Assembly (NCBI RefSeq): GCF_036785885.1
Contig: NC_092314.1
Coordinates: forward strand, 17,505,638-17,569,637
DNA length: 64,000 bases
Source: Coffea arabica
Taxonomy: Eukaryota; Streptophyta; Magnoliopsida; Gentianales; Rubiaceae
Reading direction: 5' to 3'
Each line of letters opens with the position of its first letter. Within the stretch, counting starts at the first letter, position 1. Position numbers and translations under genes: made by a program. The notes below the pieces were generated by a model, which made no database searches, was not told where the DNA came from, and saw only the letters and a list, made by a program, of their open reading frames with translations. Positions 48,104 through 59,350 of the stretch are shown here, piece after piece.

Positions 48104-48299
48104 TTAAGTAGGTCCTTTTGGTGATGTCCCTTCATATTTACGGGGAGGGAATATAATGTAACTAGTCATGGTTTGGTGAAATTCACCATTAAAGTTATTG
48201 ATGATACTAGGTAGAAGTCATTCTTCCTTGTGTGACTTATGAAAGAAGCATACAATGATTCTCTGGCATTGCTGGCAATATGTAAATACTTTTGTAGTT

Positions 48300-51200
48300 A
48301 CCACTGCTCAATATATATGACAAGGGCATCCACAATGGGGTGTAATACCATTTATTACACCCAACCATTATACCTCTTCCACCAGGAGTCAAGCACCACA
48401 GGACATAGAGGCAAGGAGTGGAAGCAGATGTGGAAACTGAATATTGAGTGATGCGAACTCGATGCAATAAAAACCTGTCTTGAAGAACCAAGTTGATCAG
48501 ACAGCGTAAGGATTTATCTTGGCCAGGTTATGGAAACAAAGATGGAATAACCTCAACCCCTCTAACCCATGAAATTGCGAATCTTGAATCTAATCGCGAC
48601 CCACAGCTCAACAAGATAGCGAACCAAGATGTGTTGGTAGAATGACACCACAATTCAACGCGGTCCTGAATTGATACGCCAAAACTTGAACAAAGGAGAC
48701 ATGGCTCACTTTGTATCTAGGAACGTTCCCAAGGAACAAGAAAGAGAAACTCTCAAATTTCATTCATCATCTAACTTGACTTATAATGGAATAAAAGAGA
48801 CCTATTTATAGATAAAATCTAAACTACTAAGACTAATCCAATTTGATCAAGGATTTAGTTACTTATTTCCCTAACTACTTTTAAATGACTCAAATAACTC
48901 ACATAACTGGCCATATTTATTCATAATAATGACTAACTAACCAACTAAACAAGAAAAAATTAAGCAAAACAAAAGAAGTCAAAAACCCGAAAATCACATA
49001 GCTGGCGCTCTATCGCCTCCACAACTTCATGTATTCTAATGGAGTCTTAAACATCATGGATTGGGTTGAAAAGGCTCTCAAGCATCTTGACACGAGCTAG
49101 TGATGGTCCTACTGCTCATATCATTTTCCTCCTCTTGAAAGCGATTTGTTCTCAAATCGAGATTTGACCTCAAATCGAGATTTGGCCAAAAGAAACTTGC
49201 GGTTGGGCAGATTTCCTTATGACTGGAATTGGAAGCTAGAATTTCTGAAAATTTTCCTTTTTCTCAAGCAATTAAGGATTGGAAATAATAGCTTTAATGG
49301 ACTCCCAAAAATGCTACGAATTGGACAGTAAAGGAAAGTTGCGCACAATGGAAAAAGAAAGTCACGAACTTACTAATCCTAAGTGGACTAAGAATTGAAA
49401 ACCGTAATGACTCTTCTACCACTTAACCATGGATGGATACCCAAAACGAAAAAGCAAACACAAAAATACAATTTCAAAAATTTTTTTATTCGGGTGAACA
49501 GTAACTTGGATGAACAGTACGCTACAGCACGATGAAACAATAATCACTATAGTACCGTGAACAGTACCAATTTTTTTTTTACGACTCAATACAAGGTCAC
49601 GACTTCACTTGGAAGAAATTTACTGGGAGTTAAACCCTGAAAAAACTTGTTTCCAAGATCTTAATCACACTAAGAAATTTCAACATTGATCAATCAAGAA
49701 GGTTAGACTCAAATGATAAAATCAAGAAAACAAGAATAATTTTTTTTGTTTTTTTAAATCAAAAGGCGGCTAGGGTTTTGTAGAAAAATAAATAGAAAAA
49801 CAAGAAAAAAGAAAAAGGATATTAACCTGAATTAAAAGTCGAAACTCTAATACCAACTGATACGAATTCGACCTAACAAGAACCTGTCTAGAAAATCCAA
49901 GTTGATTAGGCAGCAGAAGGATCTATTTTAACCAGGTTATAGATACAAAGATGGAACAAACTCGATCCCTCTAACCCATAAAATTGTGAATCTTGAATCT
50001 AATCGCGACCCACAACTCAACAAGATAGCGAACCAAGATGTGTTGGTAGAATGGCGTCACAATTCAACGTGGTCTTGAATTGATAAGGCAAAACTTGAAC
50101 AAAAGAGACATGACTCACTTTGTATCAAGAAACGTTCCCAAGGAACAAGAAAGAGAAACTCTCAAATTTTATTCATCATCTGACTTGACTTACAATGGAA
50201 TAGAAGAGACCTATTTATAGACAAAATCTAAACTACTAAGACTAATCTAATTTGGACAAGGATTTAGTCATTTATTTTCCTAACTACATTTAAATGGCTC
50301 AAGTAGCTCGCATACCTGACCATATTTATTCATAATAATGACTAATTAACCAACTAAACAAGGAAAAATCAAGGCAAACAAAAGAAATCAAAAACCCGAA
50401 AATCACATAGTTGGCGCTATATCGCCTCCACAATTTCATGTATTCTAATGGAGTCTTGAACATCGTGGATTAGGTTGAAAAGGCTCTCAAGCATCTTGAC
50501 ACGAGTTAGTGATGGTCCTACCGCTCGTATCATTAAGAGCAAACTAAAGACCTTCATGTGGAAATGCTTGAACAAGGCCCTTCCAGTGAATGAACTCATA
50601 TATTGTAGGACTAGAATGGGGGAGCCAATATGCAACATATGCAGGGAAGAAGAGGAAACAATGGAGCATTTATTTATTTTTTCTGCAATCAAGCATAGGA
50701 TGTGTGGAGATTGGCACCATTGCATTGGGATGGATTAGCAGATCATAGAGGGAACTTCAATAGATGGTGGAGTGGTCTGGTGGAAGCTAAAAGCAGGACA
50801 GAAGGAACTGACCACCAAGCACTCACTGTCAACATTCTTTGGTAGTTGTGGAAAGCTAAGAATGATAGGATGTTCAATAACAGATACCGGTGCCCTTTTG
50901 AAATTGTACAGAAAGCTCAACTAGAGTGGGTGGAGTTTACAGAAGCTCAGACAAAAGGCAAGTGAGTGAGCTTTTAGGAAACAATATCAGTGAGGGAGGA
51001 AAGTCAACATAGCAATGATGAAGGGAACTTGATGAATATAGTGGTGGAAGTGAGCAACCAGGATGAAGGAAGGCCATTAGGAATTCGAATAGTGGCTATT
51101 AAGGCCAACAATACACATGCGGTTTGGGCCATCAGGGAAAAAAGCACAGGAGATACTATGCTGGATTATGCTGAAGCGATCAAACTAGCATTGCGTAAAG

Positions 51201-51480
51201 CAAGGAGAAAAACAATGGCTAAAGGTGAAAGTACAAGTCTCATCTTTTAAGTTGCTGCAATTTTTGAAGGTGAAAAAAGTTAAAGACATAAGACTTTTTG
51301 CTCAGATGGAGGACATCCAAATAATAAGATCATTGTTTGTGAAATGCTCATTTAACTTGGCATCTCACAATAATGGCAATACAAGTAGAATGATTAGCTT
51401 TTATGCTACTAAATTAGTACAAGATGAGGGATATTGGAATCCTCAGTGTCTAAGTACACGTTTGTGAAGCTCAAAATGAG
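48300..51480 (+). mobile_element. LINE (L1-type) remnant 2, interrupted by an LTR element
   Basis: Plus-strand pieces: a conserved WKQMWKLNIE end before the insertion (48410-48448), then KSKLKTFMWKCLNKALPVNE, CNICREEEETMEHLF (50537-50690) and an RNase H-like stretch (51020-51250) with stops. Excising 48449-50532 and one copy of the 5-bp duplication restores the zf-RVT frame across the junction. No poly-A end was fixed. Confidence 0.78.
48449..50532 (-). mobile_element. Complete non-autonomous LTR retrotransposon (TRIM/LARD-like), 2084 bp
   Basis: Two 675-bp LTRs (48449-49123 and 49858-50532) are highly similar, with TGATACGA...TCGTATCA ends. On the minus strand the right LTR is followed by TGGTATTAGAGT (49855-49844; Met-i PBS with two changes), and the left LTR is preceded by AAGAGGAGGAAAA, a polypurine tract. 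Flanks TTGAG (48444-48448) and TTAAG (50533-50537) are a 5-bp duplication with one mismatch. The 734-bp interior has no coding frame, so gag/pol must come in trans. Confidence 0.92.
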
Positions 51481-51933
51481 CCTTGCTTGAGGTTGTGCAG
51501 CTAGTTTTGATATCAATAATATTTCTAACGTTTCTATAAAATATATATATGTTACCTCTTCCATAGGGGGAGTGTAACAGCCATGATGCATATCGCGGCC
51601 ATTACACACATAATAAACATGCAAGAAAACAAAAAAACTAGTTGTGGGTCCCATTTGATAATTTCAAAAACATTAAAATTTTTCAACAATCATATTGTGT
51701 CAATTTCAATGCTTTGCAGCGGTAATATTTATTCAATGTCAATCCTCATCTACGAAATTGATTAACAGTAAAATTCCCATAGGTAATATTTTTATTTTTA
51801 ATTATCTTTTTTTTTTTTCAATTTTTGCAGTTCAAAATTTTTTCTATAAATATTGTTAATATTTTCTTCAATTTCTTCATTGCTTTTCTCCAACCTCTTA
51901 TCCAATTTTCTAAAGTTCCAATAATTTCTCATT

Positions 51934-52610
51934 ATGGATAAGAATTTTAGTAGTTTTAGAAATATATTTAATGCTTCAAATATAGAAAATTCTTTCTCTT
52001 CACAAGATCAAAACGATCAAAATTTCCAAAATTACCCAAATATTCCATATTCTGGTATTCATGCAAATATGCATATCTCAAATTTACCCAATTCCAATCA
52101 TACACCAAATTCCTTAGGTCCACCAATTTTTCCATATCCATTTCCCATGCATCCGTTGTCGGGTTATTTTAATCCATCTGTGGCAAATCATTATATGTTG
52201 GGATATTATAACCCTGGTTTGGGTTGTGGAAGCCCCAATGACTCTGAATGAGACAAGGAAGGATTTTGATTTTGGCACCGAGCAAGAAAATGCAACACCG
52301 ACAAAAGTTTATTTCGGACACTCAAATACCGCCATATTCAACACAACATGGGGTCAAAAATATTACTTTCACCAATGAATCGATAGAAGACACTGAAGGA
52401 TTTTGATTTTGGCATCGAGCAAGAAAATGCAACACCGACAAAGTCTATTTCAGACACTCAAATACTGCCATATTCAACACAAATACTGCCATATTCAACA
52501 CAACATGGGATCAAAAATATTACTCTCACCAATGAATTGATAGAAGAAACTGATGGAAAATGTGTTCCATGGAGTATCGATCATGACAGGATGCTTGCAA
52601 GCGCTTAGCT
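51934..52610 (+). pseudogene. PIF/Harbinger ORF1 (Myb/SANT-like) remnant
   Basis: An ATG at 51934 opens 105 codons rich in Asn, Pro, Ser and Phe (MDKNFSSFRNIFNASN, YPNIPYSGIHANM), the usual low-complexity N-terminus of plant PIF/Harbinger ORF1 proteins. After the stop, other frames read DFGIEQENATPTKS and WSIDHDRMLASAWLTIS (about 52555-52605), the start of the SANT-like DNA-binding domain, with further stops. The middle contains a 136-bp tandem duplication. No DDE transposase follows in the window. Confidence 0.6.
52258..52520. repeat. Tandem duplication, period about 136 bp
   Basis: AAGGATTTTGATTTTGGCA recurs at about 52258 and 52394 with similar following sequence (GAGCAAGAAAATGCAACACCG). 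A smaller repeat of ATACTGCCATATTCAACACA sits inside the second unit. Confidence 0.8.
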
Positions 52611-52689
52611 CACAATATACTTTTTCAAAAAATAAAAAAATTTTCGTGAAAGTTAATAAATTATTTTCCATAAATGATGAAATCATTCT

Positions 52690-53060
52690 TTAGAAAATAA
52701 ATTTATTTATTTATGGGATATGTATTGTGAATTATTAAAATAAATATGTGATTTGATTGTAGGTTCATGCTATCATACTTTGTAGAATGTAATATTTAGT
52801 GAGAGATAATGTAATAGAAGAGGAGATAATAAAAAGATAATATAACTACTTTGTAGACTGTAATCTGTAATAAGAGACAGTATAATGAAAGAGGGGATAA
52901 TAAAGAGATAGTGTAACAAAAGAGGGACAACAAAGTGATGATATGACATATGAATTATACTCTTTAAGTGTAATGCATTGTTGATACCTTGATGACCTTT
53001 TGGCAAAAAAAAAGGTAGGTGGTGCAGACTCTTATAACATTATTTTTTTTTGACAAAAAA
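52690..53060. other. AT-rich spacer with short GAGATAATA-type repeats
   Basis: Repeats of AGAG(G)GATAATAAAGAGATA-TGTAA between 52800 and 52940. No gene seen. Confidence 0.4.
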
Positions 53061-54253
53061 GGGAATTTCACCATTTTGATCGCCAAGTTTTTTCACTAAA
53101 ATTAATTTTGTCCTTCATGATTTATTTTAACCAATTTAGTTCGCAAACTAATTTTTCATTTTTAATATAGAACTTTTGAGGCGGCACCACCACATTTTCC
53201 ACATTCTATGCGGTCGAGCAGAGATAATGATCACACAGGGCTAAACTTCTGCAATTATAGTGAATATTCGACTATTCGTATCCTCTTTGCTTCTTTAATG
53301 ATGGCAAATTGTTTTATGCTTCACCAAGCAATTATACCAACTCAAAATCTCACCATAGATCTACTTGCTCTTCTTGAATTCAAAAGCCACATTTCATTTC
53401 AATTTCCCCCAAAATTTAGCAAATCATTTCTCTTCCTCTTCATCAATGGGATCTTCGCTCTCAAGAACATTTTGTCGTAGATTTCTTCTCGATCACAAAC
53501 CCCAGATCAATGCCCTCAGCTTTCTCTTATTCCTTTTGCTCAAAAAGCCTTTCTTTGGCTGACAACTTTTCAAAGTCGGATGAACCTCCACTTTGAATTT
53601 GGTTTATTCCGATGCTGAATCACCACTCCCTCTTTTCATCTTCTTTTTCTTTGCCCAACTCAACCAAGCAGAGCGCATCGTTCAGACTCGTTCCCCTTGA
53701 AAATGGGTTGAATATTGGCATTTACAAGGTCCAAATTTCGCTGAACATTTCTGAAAACTTTCTTTCTTTCTTTCTTTTTTGGAATTTATTGTCATGATAA
53801 TAATTATTAGAGACAAGTTTCAAAGTTTAATTTGTTTTCACATTTTGACAGTGATCTTCTCTTCTTTTTTTATATAATGTGTAAAAATTGTTGTGAGTTT
53901 TTAGTAGGGACACTAAACTTAAAGCATTTGCCACTGTCCTATATTGAGTTCAATGGCCGGCTTCCAGGGACACTTGAATGATTGCTCAAACTCAAGGAAT
54001 TATCCACTGGGAGAAATATTTTCGGAGTATGAACTCAATTTCCACTAGAAACATGTTATCTATAGAAGTTTAGCCCGTGTGACAGTTATGCCCCTGCCTG
54101 GTCGCATGGAATGTGTAAAATTTGGTGATGCCGCCGGAAAAGTCCTACATTGGAACTGGAAAATTAGTTTGAAGACTAAATTGGTTAAAATAAATCATGA
54201 AGGATGAAATTGGTTCTAGAGAAAAACTTTAGGACCGAAATGGTGAAATGCGC
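53061..54253. mobile_element. Pack-MULE-like element with captured LRR-receptor fragments
   Basis: Long inverted ends of about 130 bp: GGGAATTTCACCATTTTGATC... at 53061-53190 and its inverse at 54124-54253 (sharing TTCATGATTTATTTTAACCAATTTAG). Poly-A-like flanks make the target duplication unreadable. The interior has two LRR receptor-like kinase scraps on the plus strand: LLALLEFKSHISF (53360-53400, the typical N-terminal cap) and EFNGRLPGTLE, LLKLKEL (53945-54010, an LRR). Both are out of frame with one another. Confidence 0.65.
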
Positions 54254-54419
54254 AAAAAAAAAGGGCCAACTACGCAATGCATTTGACATATCAAACTTTA
54301 CAAACTGAATTTTAAAAACGTTTTGCCCCTGCCAATACTAAACGCTGCTCTCTCCCGCGAAAAAACTGATTAAATTGAATTCAGGAACCCACAAACTTGG
54401 CATTTTGCATTGGAGAGAG

Positions 54420-57400
54420 ATGGAGCAGCAGCAGCAACCAAAGATAAAACTGGCGAATGCTCTGCTAAAGAACTCAAAAAACCCCAAACTCGCATGGCAA
54501 CTCTTCAAACGGATGTCTCTCTCAACTCCCAACCTCTTCTTCCAATCTCTCCCCATCATCACCCGCATTCTCCTTCGCTCCAGTATGTTCTCCGAGATCG
54601 ACAGTCTTCACCATTTCCTTCTTTCCCAACCACCCGTAAAGAATTCTTCTCTATACACCGTCGTTAGGATCCTGGCCGAGTCAGGCCATGTTGACAAGGC
54701 CTTGTCTCAGTTTCAAACTCTCCGAGCCCAGTTCCCTGATCGCCCTCCTTTGGTTTCGCTGTACAATTTGCTTATTCAGTCTTCGCTGAAAGGAGATTGT
54801 CAGCAAAACTTCGTTTCTTGGTTGTATAAAGACATGATTTTTGCTGGGATTTTGCCAGAAACGTATACTTTTAACCTGTTGATTGGTGGGCTGTGTGATT
54901 CGGGTCGATTGGAAGATGCTCAGAAACTATTTGATAAAATGCGTGAAAAAGGATGTGAACCTAATGAGTTCAGTTTTGGGATTTTGGTCCGTGGGTATTG
55001 TAGAGTCGGACTTGCTTCTAAAGGATTGGAGCTTTTGGATTTGATGAAGGAAATGGATGTGTTCCCAAATTTGGTTATTTATAACACTTTGATTGCGTGC
55101 TTTTGTAAAGAAGGTAAGACTGAGGAGGCAGAGAAATTGGTGGAGCAGATGAGGGAGGATGGGCTTGTTCCGGATGTTGTTACATTTAACTCTAGGATTT
55201 CAGCACTTTGCAAGTCGGGTAACATGTTGGAGGCTTCCAGGATTTTTAGGGACATGCAGATGAATGAAGAGTTGGGCTTACCTAAACTTAATACGATTAC
55301 ATTTAACTTGATGTTAGAGGGGTTTTGCAATGAAGGCATGTTGGATGAAGCGAAGACCCTGGTTCAGTCCATGAAGCAAAATGATGTTTTCCCGAATGTT
55401 GAGAGCTATAACATATGGCTGTATGGTTTGGTAAGGAATAAGAAGGTCTTTGATGCTCAGTTAGTTCTTAAAGATATGGTGGATCAGGGTGTAGAACCAA
55501 GTACATACTCATACAACATTGTGATGAATGGCCTGTGCAAGAATGGGATGCTCGGTGATGCAAGGACGTTGATGGGATTGATGACAAGTGGTGGGATCTC
55601 TCCAGATACGGTCACTTATAGTACTCTACTCCATGGATACTGCTGCAAAGGAAAGGTAGTAGAGGCAAACAGGGTTTTACATGAGATGATGAAGAATGGA
55701 TACACTCCAAATAATTATACATGCAACATTTTGCTGCACAGCCTCTGGAAAGAAGGGAAAATTTCAGAAGCAGAGAAGCTACTGCAAAAGATGAATGAAG
55801 GTGGCTGTGATTTGGACATTGTGAGTTGCAATATTGTGATTGATGGTCTTTGCAGAACTGGAAGGGTGGACAAAGCAGTTGAAATTGTGAGTGAAATGTG
55901 GACTCATGGAAGTGCTGCTCTTGGTAATATTGGGAATTCCTTCATTGGCCTGGTGGATGAGGGAAACAACGGAAAGAAATGCATGCCTGACTTAATTACA
56001 TATTCAACCATCATTAGCGGCTTGTGCAATGATGGAAGGCTTGATGAAGCCAAAAAGAAGTTTGTTGAGATGATGAAGAAAAACTTATACCCTGATTCAG
56101 TTGTATATAATACTTTTCTCTACAATTTGTGTAAAAAGGGTAAGGTATCATCTGCATTTCAGGTTTTGAAGGACATGGAGAAAAAGGGTTGCAACAAGAA
56201 CTTAAATACATACAACTCTTTGATTCTAGGGCTGCGGAGCAAGAGTCAAATATTTGAAATGTCTGGACTGATGGATGAGATGAGAGAAAGAGGCATTTCT
56301 CCCAATGTTTTTACATACAATACTGTAATAAGCTGTCTTTGTGAAGCAGGAAGAACAGAAGAAGCTATTTCTCTTTTAGAGGAAATGTTACAGAAGGGTA
56401 CAACCACCCCAAATACTGATTCATTCGAGTTTTTAATTAAAGCATTTTGTAGGGTGGGTGAATTCAGGCCTGCACTAGATGTATTTGATATTGCTCTTGA
56501 TATATGTGGCCATAAGGAAGCACTTTATGCTATAATATTCAATGAGATGCTAACCGGGGGGGAAACATTGGAAGCAAAGGTAATATTTGAAGCTGCAATG
56601 AACAGATATCTTTGCCTAGGCAACTTCCTGTACACAGATCTGATTGATAGGTTGTGCAAAGATGAAAAGTTTGAAGAAGCTCATGAGGTTCTCAACAAAA
56701 TGATTTCTAAAGGGTATGGGTTTGATCCTGCATCATTTATGCCAGTGATTGATGCATTGACTAAAAGAGGAAGGAAGCACGAGGCTGATGAACTATCAGA
56801 GAGAATGCTAAATATGGCTGCACAAGGTAGGGTGGTAAACAAGGTTTACTTTAACCAAGTTGATAGGGCGTCAAGTCGGGGGAAACTAGGGAAACTAGAT
56901 CGATCTCTTGGAAGCCATTGGCAGACAATCTTGCACAGGTGTGGTTTCTCTTTGGGGGTTTTCAACTTCTTTCTTCTTTTCTCTGTGGTTGTAAAAAACA
57001 GTTATTGCTTTTGTCTTACCTGCCACTGGTTCCTATAAAAATGGCAGCTGAAGGTGCAAAGGCTTTAATATATGGTTGTTAATGCATATTGCTTTATTTG
57101 AATATTAGACCATTTAAGGGGTTAAGAGTTGAAAATCTCTAGCTACTTGTTTCATGTCATCTTGGATCCCTTCACATATCGTATACAATATTTTTGTTGC
57201 TTATGATACTTTAGTCAAGAAATCTGGTCTGAGTAACATTTATTCATTTATTGTTCTTTTGAGTGTCTTTACAAGTGTGTTGGTGAACTTTTACAGAGAA
57301 GATGGAAGCTCAACAGCTTTGAAAACTTTGAAGCGGGTGCAAAAGGGATGGGGTCAAGGAAGTGTATCAAGTCTACAAGTCAAAAGAAGTGACTATCTTG

Positions 57401-57423
57401 ATGAATGGGATGCTGCTGGATAA
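54420..57423 (+). CDS. P-class pentatricopeptide repeat (PPR) protein, two exons
   Basis: Exon 1 is 54420-56938 and exon 2 is 57297-57423, giving 881 residues. PPR proteins bind organellar RNA one base per repeat and guide its processing or translation. From about residue 120 to 790 the chain is a run of 35-residue PPR motifs (for example TYTFNLLIGGLCDSGRLEDA, VVTFNSRISALCKSGNMLEA), with no E or DYW tail, hence P class. I chose ATG 54420 (MEQQQQPKIKLANALLKN); the frame is open upstream only from a TTG. Splicing at CACAG|GTGTGG to TTACAG|A adds EDGSSTALKTLKRVQKGWGQ and more, ending WDAAG. The ending resembles Arabidopsis At2g17140, the likely ortholog. Without splicing the frame runs into a hydrophobic tail ending 57038. 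The frame appears intact. The organelle target is unclear. Confidence 0.93.
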
Positions 57424-57528
57424 AATTATATGTTTTTGTCACATATACATATGCAGGATAATTTCTCTTGTTGTTCGGACTGAGGGTCAAGACTTAGGTA
57501 AGGTCATGATTTTCGTCTTTTGTTTCTT

Positions 57529-57748
57529 CGATGTGACTTTTGGAACTGTTTAGGAAATATAATTCTTGCTCTTTTTTTATCCTCCATGTCGAAACTGGCA
57601 TGCAGTTTGAAAGTGGCCACTACCTGCAATGCATTCTTCGATGTGACTTTTGGAACTGTTTAGGAAATATAATTCTTGCTCTTATTTTATCCTCCTTGTC
57701 GAAACTGGCATGCAGTGTGAAAGTGGCCACTACCTGCAATGCATTTTT
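57529..57748. repeat. Tandem duplication, 110 bp, two copies
   Basis: CGATGTGACTTTTGGAACTG starts at 57529 and 57639. The copies differ at few positions, so the event is recent. It lies in the 3' flank of the PPR gene. Confidence 0.95.
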
Positions 57749-57759
57749 ATATCTTGCTA

Positions 57760-57796
57760 CCCTCCCACCCTCCCCCCCCCCCGGCCCCGGGGGCCT
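57760..57796 (-). other. C-rich tract (G-quadruplex potential on the minus strand)
   Basis: CCC-T-CCC-A-CCC-T then 11 C, GG, CCCC and GGGGG. Four or more G runs of three or longer on the minus strand. Unusual in this AT-rich setting. Confidence 0.7.
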
Positions 57797-57939
57797 CTTT
57801 GCATGGTTGTGTGGGTATGTCTTTTGGGACCAGACCATCTCTATCAAGTTACTTTGTCAAAGCTATGTATGAGCAAGTATCATTGCAAATTCTGAAGTAA
57901 CACAGTAAAGCTGGTGATCGAATGAAGCAAATTATACTA

Positions 57940-59350
57940 ACTAACCTAGAAGCAGAAAAATGACTCATGCCTCATGTATACTGGTCAATATGTCATTGTC
58001 TACATGAGAGGGAAGACTTCAGGAATTTTCAGGAAGAAAAGACCTGTATTAAAGATGAAAACTCTGCTAAAAAAGTTATGTGTCTGTTAGCCCCGCTGAT
58101 CTGCACATGCATTTCTAATTAGTTCCCTTACATATCATGTCATATCCAAATTTTGGGCCAAGTTTCTTGCAGTGCACATTTGGAATCTATCTTTTGGCTT
58201 CTTTAATGCATACCTGTATGATCACCAGACAGATCCTATGCTGCTTGTTTTGACGTTCTGGGATAGTAATCAGGGTATAAGTTTCACTTCATTGGTTATA
58301 GGAGTTAGGGTAGATGATGTAGAGGTTGGTTGCGCTCCTTTACTTGCATGCATTAATAGCTCGCCAACTTAGGAGATCCTATTATAGAGTACTGAATCAA
58401 ACTGTTGCAGGAGTGACTTTTCAATTTAAATTTGTGTTTAATCTGCTAAATGGTCATTAGTGGCATCTTTAGATAACAATTTCATAAAATACGTTTTGCT
58501 ACTTCCGTTCTTGCCTTAGAGGTTGGTTTTTGGTTCTGATGTTCATATTTTAGTTAATATTGTATCTTCCTAGTTTATTTTTAGTAGTCAGGCATGTGGA
58601 TTCCTACTTTCTCTTAAATTATTCAAGCCAAATGAAATGTGGTACATACTTTTGCTGTCTCATGTGTCTGCTAGACAGCAATGACCATTGTTTGGTTTTT
58701 TTTGGTGCTTTTTTGCTTTTCTTGGTATGATCTTGAAGGTTCTGTAAAGCTTCGTTTATTTATTTAATTAGTTTGTCTTAGAACTGCTGTTATTTTATTC
58801 AATTCCTATTCATGTACTTTGAAAGGATTTTGGATGCTGAAGTTCTCCAGGAAAAGTGTGGCTGTTGTTATTAGGTTATTACTGAGACTTAAGTGACATT
58901 GGTGTTGAAATTTTTAAATGCATGAAAAATGCTATCTTGTCTAATACGGATATCAAATCCTGTGGATCAGAGCTTGGTTCTTTCATACTTGGGACAAGTA
59001 ATGGTTCCAGGTGGTGGATTTGCTGAGATCCCATATTGATGGAGGACGGCATTTTGCCAGTGTGTGATTTTCATATGAAAATACTTAGCTATGTCAAACT
59101 AGTTAAAACTTGGTTGATATCCCTGCATAAGGAAAAAATGAAAGAGGACAAGTAATTTTTTTTCAAAGTTCAAGTTGTGTTTAGACTGTCCTTGATGGCA
59201 TTGCTTCTAATTGACCTTGCTGATTCACGTATCTTCCAATTGGTTTTGGTTCTTTCTGGATAGTTCTGAGTCGCATGCCTGTAGGTTTGTTTCCACTTCA
59301 TCTAATTTGTTTTCTCTACTCTTCTTATTTGAAAGTATAAAAGAATTGTT
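57940..59350. repeat. Segmental duplication, copy 1
   Basis: Matches 62505-63985 in the same orientation with moderate divergence. Shared markers are AGAAAAATGACTCATG, ATGCTGCTTGTTTTGACGTT and TGTAGGTTTGTT-CCACTTCATC. Non-coding in both copies. Confidence 0.85.

Larger units (their letters stand above)
44510..48240 (+). mobile_element. LINE (L1-type) remnant 1, interrupted by two MITEs
   Basis: Plus-strand fragments in order: RT block (KDDSLIFCKSNSNEANEITK at about 44676-44735, then a YLGLSMVIGRS-like stretch and FWWGNDQGERKMHWIKWWD ending 45157), zinc-finger RVT block (KCLHNILPTNEEVHKRIVKG and EMLEHLLFHC near 46530-46665) and an RNase H block (46970-47290, continuing after a MITE at 48104-48240). 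Many stops and frameshifts. The usual FADD catalytic motif reads FKDD. The hAT MITE 45577-46326 and the Harbinger MITE 47305-48103 are inserted in it. Confidence 0.8.

Noticed and set aside
54410..54667. 85-codon frame overlapping the PPR start
   Set aside because: It lies in another frame of clear PPR coding sequence and has no family features.
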